Source: JAYOEY01 sp038120295 (GTDB lineage: Bacteria; Pseudomonadota; Alphaproteobacteria; MPNO01; UBA2964). Taken from it: a DNA stretch of 64,000 bases. A program made the translations under genes and the position numbers. The stretch is from NCBI GenBank assembly GCA_038120295.1, contig JAYOLL010000002.1, positions 238,808 to 302,807 of the forward strand, given 5' to 3'. The number at the start of each line of letters is the position of its first letter. The stretch's first letter is position 1. Under the pieces are notes generated by a model. That model made no database searches, was not told where the DNA came from, and was given only the letters and a program-made list of their open reading frames with translations. Shown here one piece after another: positions 35,221 through 44,476 of the stretch.

Positions 35221-36882
35221 CTAAAATTCCAGCCCGTCCGCGCCCTGGCGGGCGAAGGCGATGGCGCCATTGACGATGGTCATATCGACCGGGATGTCCT
35301 TGATCCGTTCGGGCTCCACCAGATAGGGGTTTTCGGCCAGAACCGCAAAATCAGCCATTTTTCCTGTTTCGATTGAGCCCTTTATCTTTTCCTCAAATGC
35401 ATTATAGGCGGCATTTATCGTAAACATGCGGATTGCTTCGCGTACGCTGATCGCCTGATCGGCGCCGACTGTCTTGCCGGTCCAGGTCTGACGCGACACA
35501 GCCGTGCCGAGATCGCGCAGCGAATCGAGCGGCCAGTAGGCGGGCCCGTCGGAGCCCGACGTGATCTGCAACCCGGCATCCAGCATATCGCGGATATTGA
35601 ATGAATCCTCCAGCCGTTCGTCGCCGATACAGGCGACCAGCGATTCCCAGATGTAATGCATGAAGGGGATGTTCGGCACCGGTAACAGGTTGTTGCGGGC
35701 GATCTGATCCATCCGCTCCGGCGTGACCAGCCAGTTGCCCAGATGTTCGATGCGGTGGCGGTGATCGGCGCGGGGATTGGCCTTGAGCGCACCCTCCAGC
35801 GAGTTCAGCGCCATATCCATCGCCACGTCGCCAATAGCGTGAATGCAAACCCGGTGGCCGGCATTGTGGTAGGCCTCGACGGTCTCATCAAGTTCGTCCT
35901 GTTCGATACGGATCAGCCCCTCATGGCAGGGGTCGTCGACATAGGGCTCGTAGAATTTAGCGACATGTCCGGTGATGCCTCCATCGATCGACATCTTGAC
36001 GCCGCCGATCCGCAGCCAGTCATTGCCGAAGCCGGTTTTGATGCCGAGATTGAGCAGGCTTTCCTTCTGGATCGCCGCTTCGATCACCCGGATCAGGATC
36101 GATACGCGGATCGGCAGCCGCCCGTCATCGACCAGCTCCTGATAGGCGCGGATCGATTCATGGTTGGTGACGATGTCATGGATATTGGTGATGCCGCGCG
36201 CCAGGCAGCGGTCCGCCGCAAACAGCACGCCGTCCTTCATCTGGTCGTAGCTGTACTCGGGAATGATATTGCGGATGGCATATTGCGCGCGCTCGACCAG
36301 CTTGCCGGTCGGGCTGCCGTCCTCGCCAAACTCGATGGCGCCGCCGGGCGGCGCTTCGGTGCCGGCACGAATCCCGGCCAGCTCGAGCGCTTTCGAATTC
36401 GCGATGGTGATATGCGCGCCGAAATTGATGGCCACGGGGTTGTCGGGCGCTGCCGCGTCGAGATCGTGACGGTTAGGGAAGCGTCCCTCCGGCATGCGGA
36501 AATCCTGCATCGGGCTGCCATGGGCGACCACCCAGGAGTCCTTCGGACGGCGCGCGGCTTCGGCCGCGATGTTCTCTGAAATCTGCGCGATCGAGCGCAC
36601 GTTGGAATAAAAGTCACGGCAATCGATCCGGTGCATCATATGCGCGCCGCCATCGGCGAAATGAACATGCGGATCAGTCAGGCCGGGCAGAACGGTGCGG
36701 CCCTTGAGATCGATTGTCTGTGTCCGGTTATCGGCCAGTGCTTCAATATCGCTGGCCGTGCCGACCGCGCCGATCCGCCCGTTATAGATTGCGACGGCTT
36801 CGGCTTCGCTGTCGGTCGCGTCGGCGGTCAGGACCGTCGCGTTGGTCAGCACCATGTCAGGGGAAAGGGGGGTTACGCTCAC
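35221..36882 (-). CDS. YtcJ-like metal-dependent amidohydrolase
   Basis: A 553-residue amidohydrolase_3 protein: VLTNATVLTADATDSEAEAVAIYNGRIGAVG at the start, LKGRTVLPGLTDPHVHFADGG (~60-80) with the first metal His pair, VCIHAIGDVAMDMALN (~350), and SGSDGPAYWPLDSL (~435). The C-terminus ends with TGKMADFAVLAENPY. The family hydrolyses amides or formamide-like groups; a few are indole acetamide or N-substituted formamide deformylases. The start is set at GTG 36882, because GGAGG lies eight bases before it and this leaves 19 bases from the aminotransferase stop; ATG 36855 is a fallback. Confidence 0.83.
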   Translation of the reverse strand: MSVTPLSPDMVLTNATVLTADATDSEAEAVAIYNGRIGAVGTASDIEALADNRTQTIDLKGRTVLPGLTDPHVHFADGGAHMMHRIDCRDFYSNVRSIAQISENIAAEAARRPKDSWVVAHGSPMQDFRMPEGRFPNRHDLDAAAPDNPVAINFGAHITIANSKALELAGIRAGTEAPPGGAIEFGEDGSPTGKLVERAQYAIRNIIPEYSYDQMKDGVLFAADRCLARGITNIHDIVTNHESIRAYQELVDDGRLPIRVSILIRVIEAAIQKESLLNLGIKTGFGNDWLRIGGVKMSIDGGITGHVAKFYEPYVDDPCHEGLIRIEQDELDETVEAYHNAGHRVCIHAIGDVAMDMALNSLEGALKANPRADHRHRIEHLGNWLVTPERMDQIARNNLLPVPNIPFMHYIWESLVACIGDERLEDSFNIRDMLDAGLQITSGSDGPAYWPLDSLRDLGTAVSRQTWTGKTVGADQAISVREAIRMFTINAAYNAFEEKIKGSIETGKMADFAVLAENPYLVEPERIKDIPVDMTIVNGAIAFARQGADGLEF

Positions 36883-36901
36883 TCCAATTGCCTCCAGCAG
36901 T

Positions 36902-38233
36902 TCAGGCGACGCGGCCAAGGGTTTTACGAAGGGTCTCGACCAATTGATCGATCTGCGCTTCGCTTATGATCAGCGGTGGCGACAACGCCACCGTATCGCC
37001 GGTCTGGCGCACCAGCATACCCTCTTCGAAACAGGCGAGAAAAACATCGTAAGCCCTCGTTCCCGGTGCGTCTTCCCTGGGCGCCAGCTCCACCGCACCG
37101 GCAAGGCCGATATTGCGAATATCGGTCACATGGGGCGACCCCTTCAATGAGTGGAGCGCCTCCTGAAAATAGGGTGCGCGTGCGGCAGCGCGTTCGAACA
37201 GTCCTTCATCACGATACAGATCGAGTGTCGCCAGGCCAGCGGCGCAGGCCAGCGGGTGGGCGGAATAGGTGTAGCCGTGGAACAGCTCGACGCGATGCAC
37301 GGGGCCTGTCATCAGGGCGTCGTATATCCCGGCCCGCACGGCGATCGCCGACATCGGCACCGCCCCGTTGGTCAGCCCCTTGGCGAGGGTCATCATGTCC
37401 GGCTGGACAGCAAATTTTTCTGCCGCAAAGGACGCACCGAGTCGCCCGAACCCGGTAATGACCTCATCGAAAATCAGCAGGATTCCGTGCGCGTCGCAGA
37501 TCGCGCGCAACCGCTCAAGGTAGCCCTTTGGAGGAACCAGAACGCCGGTCGAACCGGCCATCGGCTCGACGATTACCGCGGCGATGGCGCCGGCGCCGTG
37601 GCGGGCGATCAGCGGCTCCAGCGCGTCGGCGAACTCCACGCCATGCGCTGGCTGTCCCCGGGAAAAGCCGTTGCGCACCGGGTCGTGGGTGTGCGGCAAA
37701 TGGTCGATTCCGCCCAGCCGGCTGCCGAACTGCGAACGGTTGGCCTCGATTCCGCCGACCGACATCCCGCCGAACCCGCTGCCGTGATAGGCGCGCTCAC
37801 GCCCGATAAAGCGCGTGCGGTCCGGTTCGCCACGGGCCGCGTGCCAGGCGAGGGCGATCTTGAGCGCGGTATCGACGGCTTCCGAGCCTGAATTGGCGAA
37901 GAACACATGATCGAGATCGCCGGGCAGCAGGGCAGTCAGACGGGCCGCGAGCTCGAAGGCGCGCGGATGGCCCATCTGAAAGGCTGTCGCATAATCCAGC
38001 ATCCCGGCCTGTGCGCGGATCGCCTCGGTGATCGATGCCCGCCCGTGACCGGCATTGACGCACCACATGCCGCTGATGCCGTCGAGCACCTGGCGTCCAT
38101 CATCAGTGGTGTAATGCATGTCTTTCGCCGACACGAGAAGGCGCGGCGCCGCCTTGAATTGCCGGTTGGCGGTAAACGGCATCCAGTTCGCCGCCAGAGT
38201 GTTGTTGAGAGAGTCAGGACTACTCGGCGACAT
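36902..38233 (-). CDS. Class III aminotransferase (omega-amino acid:pyruvate type)
   Basis: A 443-residue PLP enzyme. The N-terminal WMPFTANRQFK is typical of omega-amino-acid:pyruvate aminotransferases. PLP contacts are FFANSGSEAVDTALK (~107-121), ILLIFDEVITGFGRLG (~245-260) and the Schiff-base Lys in MMTLAKGLTNGAVP (~283). It transfers an amino group from beta-alanine, taurine, polyamines or similar amines to pyruvate. It opens an operon with two amidohydrolases, which could release such amines from amides; that chain is inference. Confidence 0.9.
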   Translation of the reverse strand: MSPSSPDSLNNTLAANWMPFTANRQFKAAPRLLVSAKDMHYTTDDGRQVLDGISGMWCVNAGHGRASITEAIRAQAGMLDYATAFQMGHPRAFELAARLTALLPGDLDHVFFANSGSEAVDTALKIALAWHAARGEPDRTRFIGRERAYHGSGFGGMSVGGIEANRSQFGSRLGGIDHLPHTHDPVRNGFSRGQPAHGVEFADALEPLIARHGAGAIAAVIVEPMAGSTGVLVPPKGYLERLRAICDAHGILLIFDEVITGFGRLGASFAAEKFAVQPDMMTLAKGLTNGAVPMSAIAVRAGIYDALMTGPVHRVELFHGYTYSAHPLACAAGLATLDLYRDEGLFERAAARAPYFQEALHSLKGSPHVTDIRNIGLAGAVELAPREDAPGTRAYDVFLACFEEGMLVRQTGDTVALSPPLIISEAQIDQLVETLRKTLGRVA

Positions 38234-38310
38234 GACGATAAAGCCTAATTATGCTTGAGTGTTGGAAAGCGTAGACCCGGAAGATTGGGCCGACAACAGG
38301 GAGAGAGAGT

Positions 38311-39603
38311 ATGGTGGACGCGGCGGCGCCTGAGGACATCGTTGTCCTGCCGGAAGATAACGGGACGCTGCCGGCGGAGACGCTGGATGCGATCCTGGCG
38401 AGCGACGCCTATCCCGAAACGACGAGCTTCACCCGGTCGGTCGAGTTCGTCGATTTCGAGATGCACGGCAAGCCGTTTACGCAGGTCGTGATCCTGCTGC
38501 GGCCCGACGAGCCGCGCCTCCATAACGGGCGCGAGATCGTCGTAATCGCGGGCGAGGGCGGCAAGGATAACGGCAACGCGTTTCTCACGACCTACGAGAA
38601 GAAGGAGGGCATCGGGCCGTTCCTGGCGCAGCGCGGCGTGACCTTCGCCGCCGTTGCCCGGCTGGGGCGCTGGAACTTCTTCGACCCGGACGGGCACTGG
38701 GACAAAATCCCGCTGGGCGACCGGATGCCGGTCTTTACCCGGCGCCAGGAGGAGTACTGGTCGCGCTCCGACTACGTTTCCGTTGCTTCGCAGGGACAGG
38801 CAAGTTCAACCGGCAGCGATACGCACCGGCTGCCGGTTCCCGGCACGGCGCTTTACGACCACATGCTGGCGGCGACGCCCGATGTCATCGTCGAGGGCTA
38901 CCGGCGCGGCGCGGAACATGCGCTGAACGCCATAGGAAAACCCGCCGATGAGACGCTGCTGCTCTACTGGGGGTTCTCGACGGGCGGCCCGTTCCTGTGG
39001 GCGCTGTGCCGCCATCTGACGCCGGCCGGGATGCTCGGCTGGGCCACGTCCAATACCGCGATCTCGTACTACTACACGCGCACGCTTGAGGATAAATACG
39101 ACTGGGGCTACGAGAACTCCGTGCTGCGGGTACGCGAGCGCGGGCGCAACGATTTCCGCTTCTATACCGAATATCTCGACGATCTGACCCGCGAGCGGCT
39201 GTGGCAGGAGGCGCTCAAGGCGCCCAACTTCAAGTCCATCGAAGACACGATGATGTTCTACAACGTGGCCGCCATTGCCGAGCAGGCGGGGCGGCTGTGG
39301 CGGTCCGACTTCCTGCCGGATGAGGATCGGGAAGCCGGCTACGCGGCCTTCGTTCAGAAAATCATGCTTCCGTGCTTTCCGGCGGATGAGCTGCGCGACG
39401 TCGCCGTGTGGGAGATGAACGGCACGCTCGACCAGGTGATCCAGCCCGACAAGGTCGATGCCGCCCGCGCCGTGATGGAAATGCACTGCAAGCGCTATCG
39501 CGTGGCGCGGCTCGAGGGCTACTATCACAACATCATGCACGACACGATGCGGACGGTCGGCCGACTCTGGCTGAAACTCATCGATAGCGGGTTTTTCGAC
39601 TGA
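38311..39603 (+). CDS. Alpha/beta-hydrolase-like protein, uncharacterised
   Basis: A 430-residue protein with alpha/beta-hydrolase features: EIVVIAGEGGKDNG for the oxyanion region (~74), a nucleophile elbow LYWGFSTGGPFLW (Ser near residue 230), Asp in GTLDQVIQPDKV near 380, and His in YYHNIMHDTM near 410. The length exceeds a minimal hydrolase and leaves room for a large lid, including the Tyr-rich ISYYYTRTLEDKYDWGY segment. No specific family is recognised. ATG follows AGGGAGAGAG. It stands alone between the divergent aminotransferase operon and the phosphoesterase operon. Confidence 0.65.
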   Translation: MVDAAAPEDIVVLPEDNGTLPAETLDAILASDAYPETTSFTRSVEFVDFEMHGKPFTQVVILLRPDEPRLHNGREIVVIAGEGGKDNGNAFLTTYEKKEGIGPFLAQRGVTFAAVARLGRWNFFDPDGHWDKIPLGDRMPVFTRRQEEYWSRSDYVSVASQGQASSTGSDTHRLPVPGTALYDHMLAATPDVIVEGYRRGAEHALNAIGKPADETLLLYWGFSTGGPFLWALCRHLTPAGMLGWATSNTAISYYYTRTLEDKYDWGYENSVLRVRERGRNDFRFYTEYLDDLTRERLWQEALKAPNFKSIEDTMMFYNVAAIAEQAGRLWRSDFLPDEDREAGYAAFVQKIMLPCFPADELRDVAVWEMNGTLDQVIQPDKVDAARAVMEMHCKRYRVARLEGYYHNIMHDTMRTVGRLWLKLIDSGFFD

Positions 39604-39668
39604 AGCGCCGCGGATGGAGAGCGGGGCCGGGGCGCAACGCCGCCAAGGTTCCTCGGTATTCAGGGTTC

Positions 39669-39697
39669 TTCGGTATTAAGGAGCAGGCGGGTATAGT
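39669..39697 (+). promoter_or_regulatory. Candidate sigma-70 promoter
   Basis: TTCGGT (39669-39674), 17 bases, TATAGT (39692-39697). The -10 is good and the -35 is weak. It precedes the GTG start at 39733. A second GGTTC-T-CGGTATT copy lies just upstream (about 39649), giving a short direct repeat over the -35. Confidence 0.35.
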
Positions 39698-39732
39698 GTC
39701 CGCATCAGGATTAATCGGTAAGGGTTCTTTGC

Positions 39733-40491
39733 GTGCCTTCTAGTAAATCCAGAAAGTCCACCGGCGGAAAATCATCCGGCGGCGAAATCGTGCTGGTGCA
39801 TTCGTCCGACGTGCATGTCGACGACGAGTACACCGCGCGGTCGCATGATGGCGACGGCACACGGGGCCTGGCCTCGGTGCTGGCGACGGCGCAGGAGATG
39901 TCCGCCGATATCGTCCTGCTGGCCGGCGATGTGTTCGAACATAACAGGTTGCCGATGGAGGTGATCGACCGGGCCGGCCGACTGCTCGCCGACTGCGGCC
40001 TGACAATTGTCGTCCTGCCGGGCAATCACGATCCGGCAATGGAGGATTCGGTCTGGCATCGCGGCGCGCTGGGCGAGCTGCCGGACGTGCATATTTTCGG
40101 CGTCACCCATGACGACCTGATCGCGTTCGATCATCACGAGATGGAAATCTGGGGCCGCGCGCATCTCGATTACGACGACATGTCGCCGCTCGCCAGACCG
40201 ATGAAGCGTCGCGCGCGCTGGCATATCGTCATGGCGCACGGCCATTACGAGCCGAAACCCGACAAGAACACCGCGCTGCGCCCGTCCTGGCTGCTGGGCG
40301 ACAGGGAGATCGCGGCGACCGGGGCGGACTATCTGGCGCTCGGTCACTGGAACCGTCCCCTGCCTGTAGGCTCCGGCGAGGTTCCGGCCTACTATTCCGG
40401 GTCGCCCGACCTCGCCGAGACGGTCAATGTCGTCCGGCTTTCGGATAAAAAGGGCGTCCGGGTGACGCGGGAGCCTATTATCTGGGAGTGA
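39733..40491 (+). CDS. SbcD/Mre11-like metallophosphoesterase
   Basis: A 252-residue calcineurin-type phosphoesterase: LVHSSDVHVDD (D-x-H), VLLAGDVFEHN (GD), VVLPGNHDPAM (GNHD), VMAHGHYEP and LALGHWNRPL as the last His sites (GHW in place of GHxH). The order matches the SbcD/Mre11 branch, but the C-terminal capping domain and an SbcC ATPase partner are missing, so it is likely a small-molecule phosphoesterase. GTG start follows AAGGG. The TauD gene begins five bases after its stop. Confidence 0.82.
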   Translation: MPSSKSRKSTGGKSSGGEIVLVHSSDVHVDDEYTARSHDGDGTRGLASVLATAQEMSADIVLLAGDVFEHNRLPMEVIDRAGRLLADCGLTIVVLPGNHDPAMEDSVWHRGALGELPDVHIFGVTHDDLIAFDHHEMEIWGRAHLDYDDMSPLARPMKRRARWHIVMAHGHYEPKPDKNTALRPSWLLGDREIAATGADYLALGHWNRPLPVGSGEVPAYYSGSPDLAETVNVVRLSDKKGVRVTREPIIWE

Positions 40492-40496
40492 CGCCG

Positions 40497-41567
40497 ATGG
40501 CGGGAAACGGAAACAGCTGGGTCAAGGGCTCGCGGGTACGCGAGCCGGCGGAGTTCATGAAACCGGTGATCGATCCGGCGGGCTGGACGGCGGCGGATGT
40601 CGCCGGTAGCGAGGACTGGATCTACAGGCTGGACGAAGCCGATACGGGCGAGCTTCTTTCCGCCGTCGGCGCGATCTCCGGTCGCGGGCTGGATATCAAG
40701 GACATCGCCCGCGACGATTTCGCCGTGCCGAAGCTGGCGCCCGCGCTGGCCGAAATCCGCGACGAGCTGATTTTCGGGCGCGGTTTCGCGAAGATCGCCG
40801 GTCTGCCGCTCGACGGGATGAGCCGGGCGGAAGCGGCGGCGGCTTTCTGGGGGATCGGCTGTCATATCGGGCGGCAGATTTCGCAGAACCCCAAGGGCCA
40901 TCTGCTCGGCCATGTGAAGGATCTTGGCGGCGATTACAAGGACGCCAACACGCGCGGCTACCTGACCAACCAGGAAATGGCGTTCCACAACGACCAGTGC
41001 GACATTCTGGGTTTGTGCTGCCTGCATCCCGCGAAGTCGGGCGGCGATCACTACATCGTCAGCTCGGTCACGCTCTATAACGAGATGCTGCGCCGCCGGC
41101 CGGATCTGGTGAAGGAATACGATTTTTCCTTTTACCGGTCGCGCAAGGGCGAAATCCCGGTCGGAGACGAAAAGCCGTGGAACCGACAGCGGATTTTCAA
41201 TTTCACCGACGGTTATTTCGCCGCGCGCGGCGTCGGCGCCTCGGTCTTCAAGGCGCAGGACCTGCCCGGCGTGCCTGAATTCACCGACGCGCAGAAGGAA
41301 GCGCTGGATCTGTACGACACGCTGACGAAGGAGCTTGCCGTACCCATCCGGTTCGAGCGGGGCGACATCTTCTTCCTGCTGAACCATGTGACGCTGCATT
41401 CGCGCACCGACTACGAGGACTGGCCGGAGCCAGAGCGCAAACGGCATCTGCTGCGGCTCTGGCTGGACACGGACGGTGCGCGCCCGCTGCCGCCCGAGGT
41501 CGCCCGCCAGTCGGCCGGGGTCCGGGTCGAGGGGATGGAGTTCACCGCACCGCTGGACGCGGAGTGA
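40497..41567 (+). CDS. TauD-family 2-oxoglutarate dioxygenase
   Basis: A 356-residue Fe(II)/2OG oxygenase. The iron ligands are His and Asp in AFHNDQCDILG (~residue 164) and His in NHVTLHSRTDYEDW (~302), with Arg in RHLLRLWLDT for the cosubstrate. It is longer than TauD (about 280 residues) because of an N-terminal segment. ATG 40497 is chosen over the overlapping GTG at 40488 because GGGAG lies at the right distance. It is the middle gene of a tight phosphoesterase-TauD-PNPOx group. The substrate is unknown. Confidence 0.85.
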   Translation: MAGNGNSWVKGSRVREPAEFMKPVIDPAGWTAADVAGSEDWIYRLDEADTGELLSAVGAISGRGLDIKDIARDDFAVPKLAPALAEIRDELIFGRGFAKIAGLPLDGMSRAEAAAAFWGIGCHIGRQISQNPKGHLLGHVKDLGGDYKDANTRGYLTNQEMAFHNDQCDILGLCCLHPAKSGGDHYIVSSVTLYNEMLRRRPDLVKEYDFSFYRSRKGEIPVGDEKPWNRQRIFNFTDGYFAARGVGASVFKAQDLPGVPEFTDAQKEALDLYDTLTKELAVPIRFERGDIFFLLNHVTLHSRTDYEDWPEPERKRHLLRLWLDTDGARPLPPEVARQSAGVRVEGMEFTAPLDAE

Positions 41568-41574
41568 TTGCGGG

Positions 41575-42006
41575 ATGGGGTTCAGCCAGGAAGTCAGGGA
41601 CCTGATCTTCAACGCGGAGCGCGACAATTGCGTTTGCCTCATCGCCACCATCGGCGAGGACGGCCCGAATATCAGCCCCAAGAGCAGCATGATCGTGCTC
41701 GATGACGATCATCTGGCGTTCTGGGAACGGGCCAAGCTCGGCGCTCTCGAGAACCTGCGCAAGAATCCGAAGGTCTCGGTCATCTACAGCAATCGCGCGG
41801 CGCAGAAGCGGGGGGAGATCGACCACCCCGGCGGCATCCTGCGATTCTACGGGACCGCCGAGATCCACGAGCGCGGAGAATACCGCGACTGGGTCCGCAC
41901 GCAGCTTCAGGAACGCGAGATCGACCATGAGGGCGCGGAAGAAGGCTTCGCTGTGGTGATCACGCTCGACCGCGCGGAAAACATGCGGGGCGAGTCGCTG
42001 CGGTAG
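41575..42006 (+). CDS. Pyridoxamine 5'-phosphate oxidase-family flavin protein
   Basis: A 143-residue split-barrel FMN protein: CVCLIATIGEDGPNISPKSSM near 19-39, then LAFWERAKLGALENLRKNPKVSVIYSN, and FYGTAEIHERGEY near 93. This is the general stress protein 26/PNPOx-like group and is too short and too divergent for true PdxH. Such proteins bind FMN, haem or F420 and reduce small substrates. ATG 41575 starts seven bases after the TauD gene stop. A role in the same pathway as the oxygenase is possible. Confidence 0.82.
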   Translation: MGFSQEVRDLIFNAERDNCVCLIATIGEDGPNISPKSSMIVLDDDHLAFWERAKLGALENLRKNPKVSVIYSNRAAQKRGEIDHPGGILRFYGTAEIHERGEYRDWVRTQLQEREIDHEGAEEGFAVVITLDRAENMRGESLR

Positions 42007-42256
42007 GCGACGGACCGCCGATTAGTCAGGTCAGAATCCGATAGGCGCTGATGTCGGTTCCCGATACGGGGTAGATATTCGCAGGAGTCGTAGGGGGACG
42101 AAACTGGTCAACAGGCGAAGCCGGCGCTGTTGTCGGCATGACAGAACTGTAACAAGACCGGGCTTTAACGCGCGTCATCCCCGGGGTACAGTGGCCGGTA
42201 TGGCGGGGGCCTGTTGAATTGTCGGGGGAAGGTTTCGCAAGCAAAGAGTTTTTCCC

Positions 42257-44332
42257 GTGAAGAAAGTCGTAATCGGCCTCGTCGCCGTGGTGGCGCTGAT
42301 CGTCGGCGCTGCGCTCGTCCTCCCGTTTGTCATTCCCGCAGACACCTACAAGGAACAGCTTCTCTCCGGCGTGAAGGACGCGACCGGTCGCGAAGCGCGG
42401 ATCGACGGAGAGTTCAAATTCTCCATCCTGCCGCGCGTCCAGTTCGTCGCCCGCAAGGTGAGCTTTGCCAACGCCAAAGGCGGCAAGGCGAAGAACATGG
42501 TCGAGCTCGACGGGCTGAATGTCGAGGTCGCGCTGTTTCCGCTGATCGGCGGCACTGTCGAGATCGACGCCTTCGTTCTCGAGAAACCCGTCATCAGTCT
42601 TGAGGTCGACCGCAACGGCAAACCCAACTGGCAGTTCGACGGCGGCAAGGCGTCCGGTAAACCGGCGGGAAGCGATTCGTCTTCTGGTTCGGGCGGCTCG
42701 GGCGGAGACGGCGGGATGGCGCTCGGCGGTCTCAGGCTCGGCGACGTCCGGCTGGTCGACGGCAAGGTGAGCTATTCGGACGCCCGCACCGGCAAGACCG
42801 AAACCATCGACGGCATCAATCTCAAGCTTTCCCTGCCCTCGCTGTCCAGCCCGATGAAGGCTGACGGCTCGCTGGTCTGGAACAGCGAGAAGATCGCGCT
42901 CGCGCTGGGCATCTCGAATCCCAACGGGTTCCTCGGCGGGAACAGCACCGATCTGGAAACCAGGATCGACTCCGCGCCCGTGAAGCTCTCCTTCAAGGGC
43001 AAGGCCTCCGGCGGTAAGACAGTCAGGGCCGGTGGCGCGCTCGATCTCGACGTACCCTCGATCCGAAAGCTGGCCGCATGGGCGGGTTCGCCGATCGATG
43101 CGCCCGGTGACGGTCTGGGGCCGCTGAAGATCGCCGGAGAGGTATCGGTCGACGGTTCGAAATACGCCTTCCGGAACGCCAGGCTGTCGGTCGATAAAAT
43201 ATCCGGCAATGGCGAGGTCGCTTTCGACGGCGGAGGGAAGAAGCCGAATGTCACGGCGAAGCTTGCGCTCGGCATGCTGGATCTGAACCCGTATCTGCCG
43301 CCGGAGACGGCGGAGGCCGGAAAGACCGGCGACGCGAAACCTGTGCCTAGCGGCGGCGGGCAGGCGGCGTCGCAGGAATGGAGCGACGATCCGATCGATC
43401 TCGGCGGGCTCCGCGCGGTGAATGCGGCGCTCGATCTCTCGGTTGCCGGCATTCTGGTGCGCAAGATCAAGGTCGGTCAGTCCGATCTGGCGGTGCTCCT
43501 CAGAGACGGCGTTCTGGTCACCGAGCTGAAGAAGATGGCGCTCTATGGCGGCAACGGGACGGCCAGGCTGACCGCTAACGGCGCGGGCGCCGTGCCGCGC
43601 ATTGCGCTCGATTTCGACCTGTCGAAATTCCAGGCCAATCCGTTTCTCAAGGATGCGGCAGATTTTGAACGGCTGGAAGGCACAGCCAACGCCGATCTCA
43701 AGGTCACCGCCCAGGGCCGCTCGCAGCGTAAGCTGGTCGGCGCGCTCAACGGGGGCGGCAAGGTAACGTTCCTCGACGGCGCGATCCGCGGCATCAACCT
43801 TGCGGCCATGGTCCGCAACGTTGCGTCCGCGTTCCTCGATCCGAAGGCGCGCGAAACCCAGAAGACCGACTTCGCGGAGCTTGGCGGCACCTACGTGATC
43901 CGCAACGGCATTCTGACCAACAGCGACCTGCTGCTGAAATCGCCGCTGCTGCGCCTCACCGGCAAGGGCACGGTCGATCTGCCGAAGAAATTCGTCAATT
44001 ACAGGATCGAGCCGAAGCTGGTCGCCTCCACCTCGGGGCAGGGCGGATCGGCCGGCGCGGCGGGCATCAAGGTGCCGGTCATCGTTTCCGGCCCGTTCCA
44101 CGACCTGTCCTACAAGCCCGATCTGGCGGGCGCGCTGGGCGGGATCGCGGACGCGCCGGGCAAGGCGCTCGAGTCGATCAAGGAGATGATTCCGGGAAAA
44201 TCCGGCTCCGGCGGATCGCCGCTCGATGCGCTCAAGAAGGCGATTCCGGGCTCGTCGTCCGGATCGGGTTCGTCTTCGCCATCGTCCGATCCCGATCCCG
44301 TCAAGACGCTGAAGGGTCTGTTCGGCCGGTGA
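42257..44332 (+). CDS. AsmA-family inner-membrane protein
   Basis: A 691-residue protein. An N-terminal membrane anchor (VVIGLVAVVALIVGAALVLPFVI, residues 4-26) is followed by the AsmA repeat domain (LLSGVKDATGREARIDGEFKFSILPRVQF, ~35-63) and the C-terminal AsmA_2 domain (GGKVTFLDGAIRGINLAAMVRNV, ~497-520). A Ser/Gly linker near 136-150 and a Ser-rich tail flank the domains. The bulk is periplasmic. AsmA-like proteins move phospholipid toward the outer membrane and affect its make-up. The GTG start at 42257 has only a weak site upstream. It stands apart from its catabolic neighbours. The 250-base gap before it shows no convincing gene. Confidence 0.88.
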   Translation: MKKVVIGLVAVVALIVGAALVLPFVIPADTYKEQLLSGVKDATGREARIDGEFKFSILPRVQFVARKVSFANAKGGKAKNMVELDGLNVEVALFPLIGGTVEIDAFVLEKPVISLEVDRNGKPNWQFDGGKASGKPAGSDSSSGSGGSGGDGGMALGGLRLGDVRLVDGKVSYSDARTGKTETIDGINLKLSLPSLSSPMKADGSLVWNSEKIALALGISNPNGFLGGNSTDLETRIDSAPVKLSFKGKASGGKTVRAGGALDLDVPSIRKLAAWAGSPIDAPGDGLGPLKIAGEVSVDGSKYAFRNARLSVDKISGNGEVAFDGGGKKPNVTAKLALGMLDLNPYLPPETAEAGKTGDAKPVPSGGGQAASQEWSDDPIDLGGLRAVNAALDLSVAGILVRKIKVGQSDLAVLLRDGVLVTELKKMALYGGNGTARLTANGAGAVPRIALDFDLSKFQANPFLKDAADFERLEGTANADLKVTAQGRSQRKLVGALNGGGKVTFLDGAIRGINLAAMVRNVASAFLDPKARETQKTDFAELGGTYVIRNGILTNSDLLLKSPLLRLTGKGTVDLPKKFVNYRIEPKLVASTSGQGGSAGAAGIKVPVIVSGPFHDLSYKPDLAGALGGIADAPGKALESIKEMIPGKSGSGGSPLDALKKAIPGSSSGSGSSSPSSDPDPVKTLKGLFGR

Positions 44333-44476
44333 GGAAACTTTCGACCTCGGTATGAAGCTGTGCCGCGCCCGTGATCGAACCGTCGGAACGGGAATACGGC
44401 GTCACCGTCATTCCCGCCCTGCAGCCCGTCGTCTGGCGCGACGGGTTCGGTCGGCTGTTCCGGGAGGATTGAGACC

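Noticed and set aside
39733..40491. SbcD of an SbcCD DNA repair complex
   Set aside because: The phosphoesterase lacks the SbcD capping domain and no SbcC gene follows; the neighbours are a TauD oxygenase and a flavin protein.
42026..42139. 37-residue Pro/Thr-rich minus-strand frame (MPTTAPASPVDQF...)
   Set aside because: Reads smoothly but has no ribosome binding site and no relation to neighbours; left out as too weak.
42026..44101. 691-codon minus-strand open frame over the AsmA gene
   Set aside because: Shadow of the AsmA reading frame; low-complexity RRH/D-rich translation, no recognisable motif.
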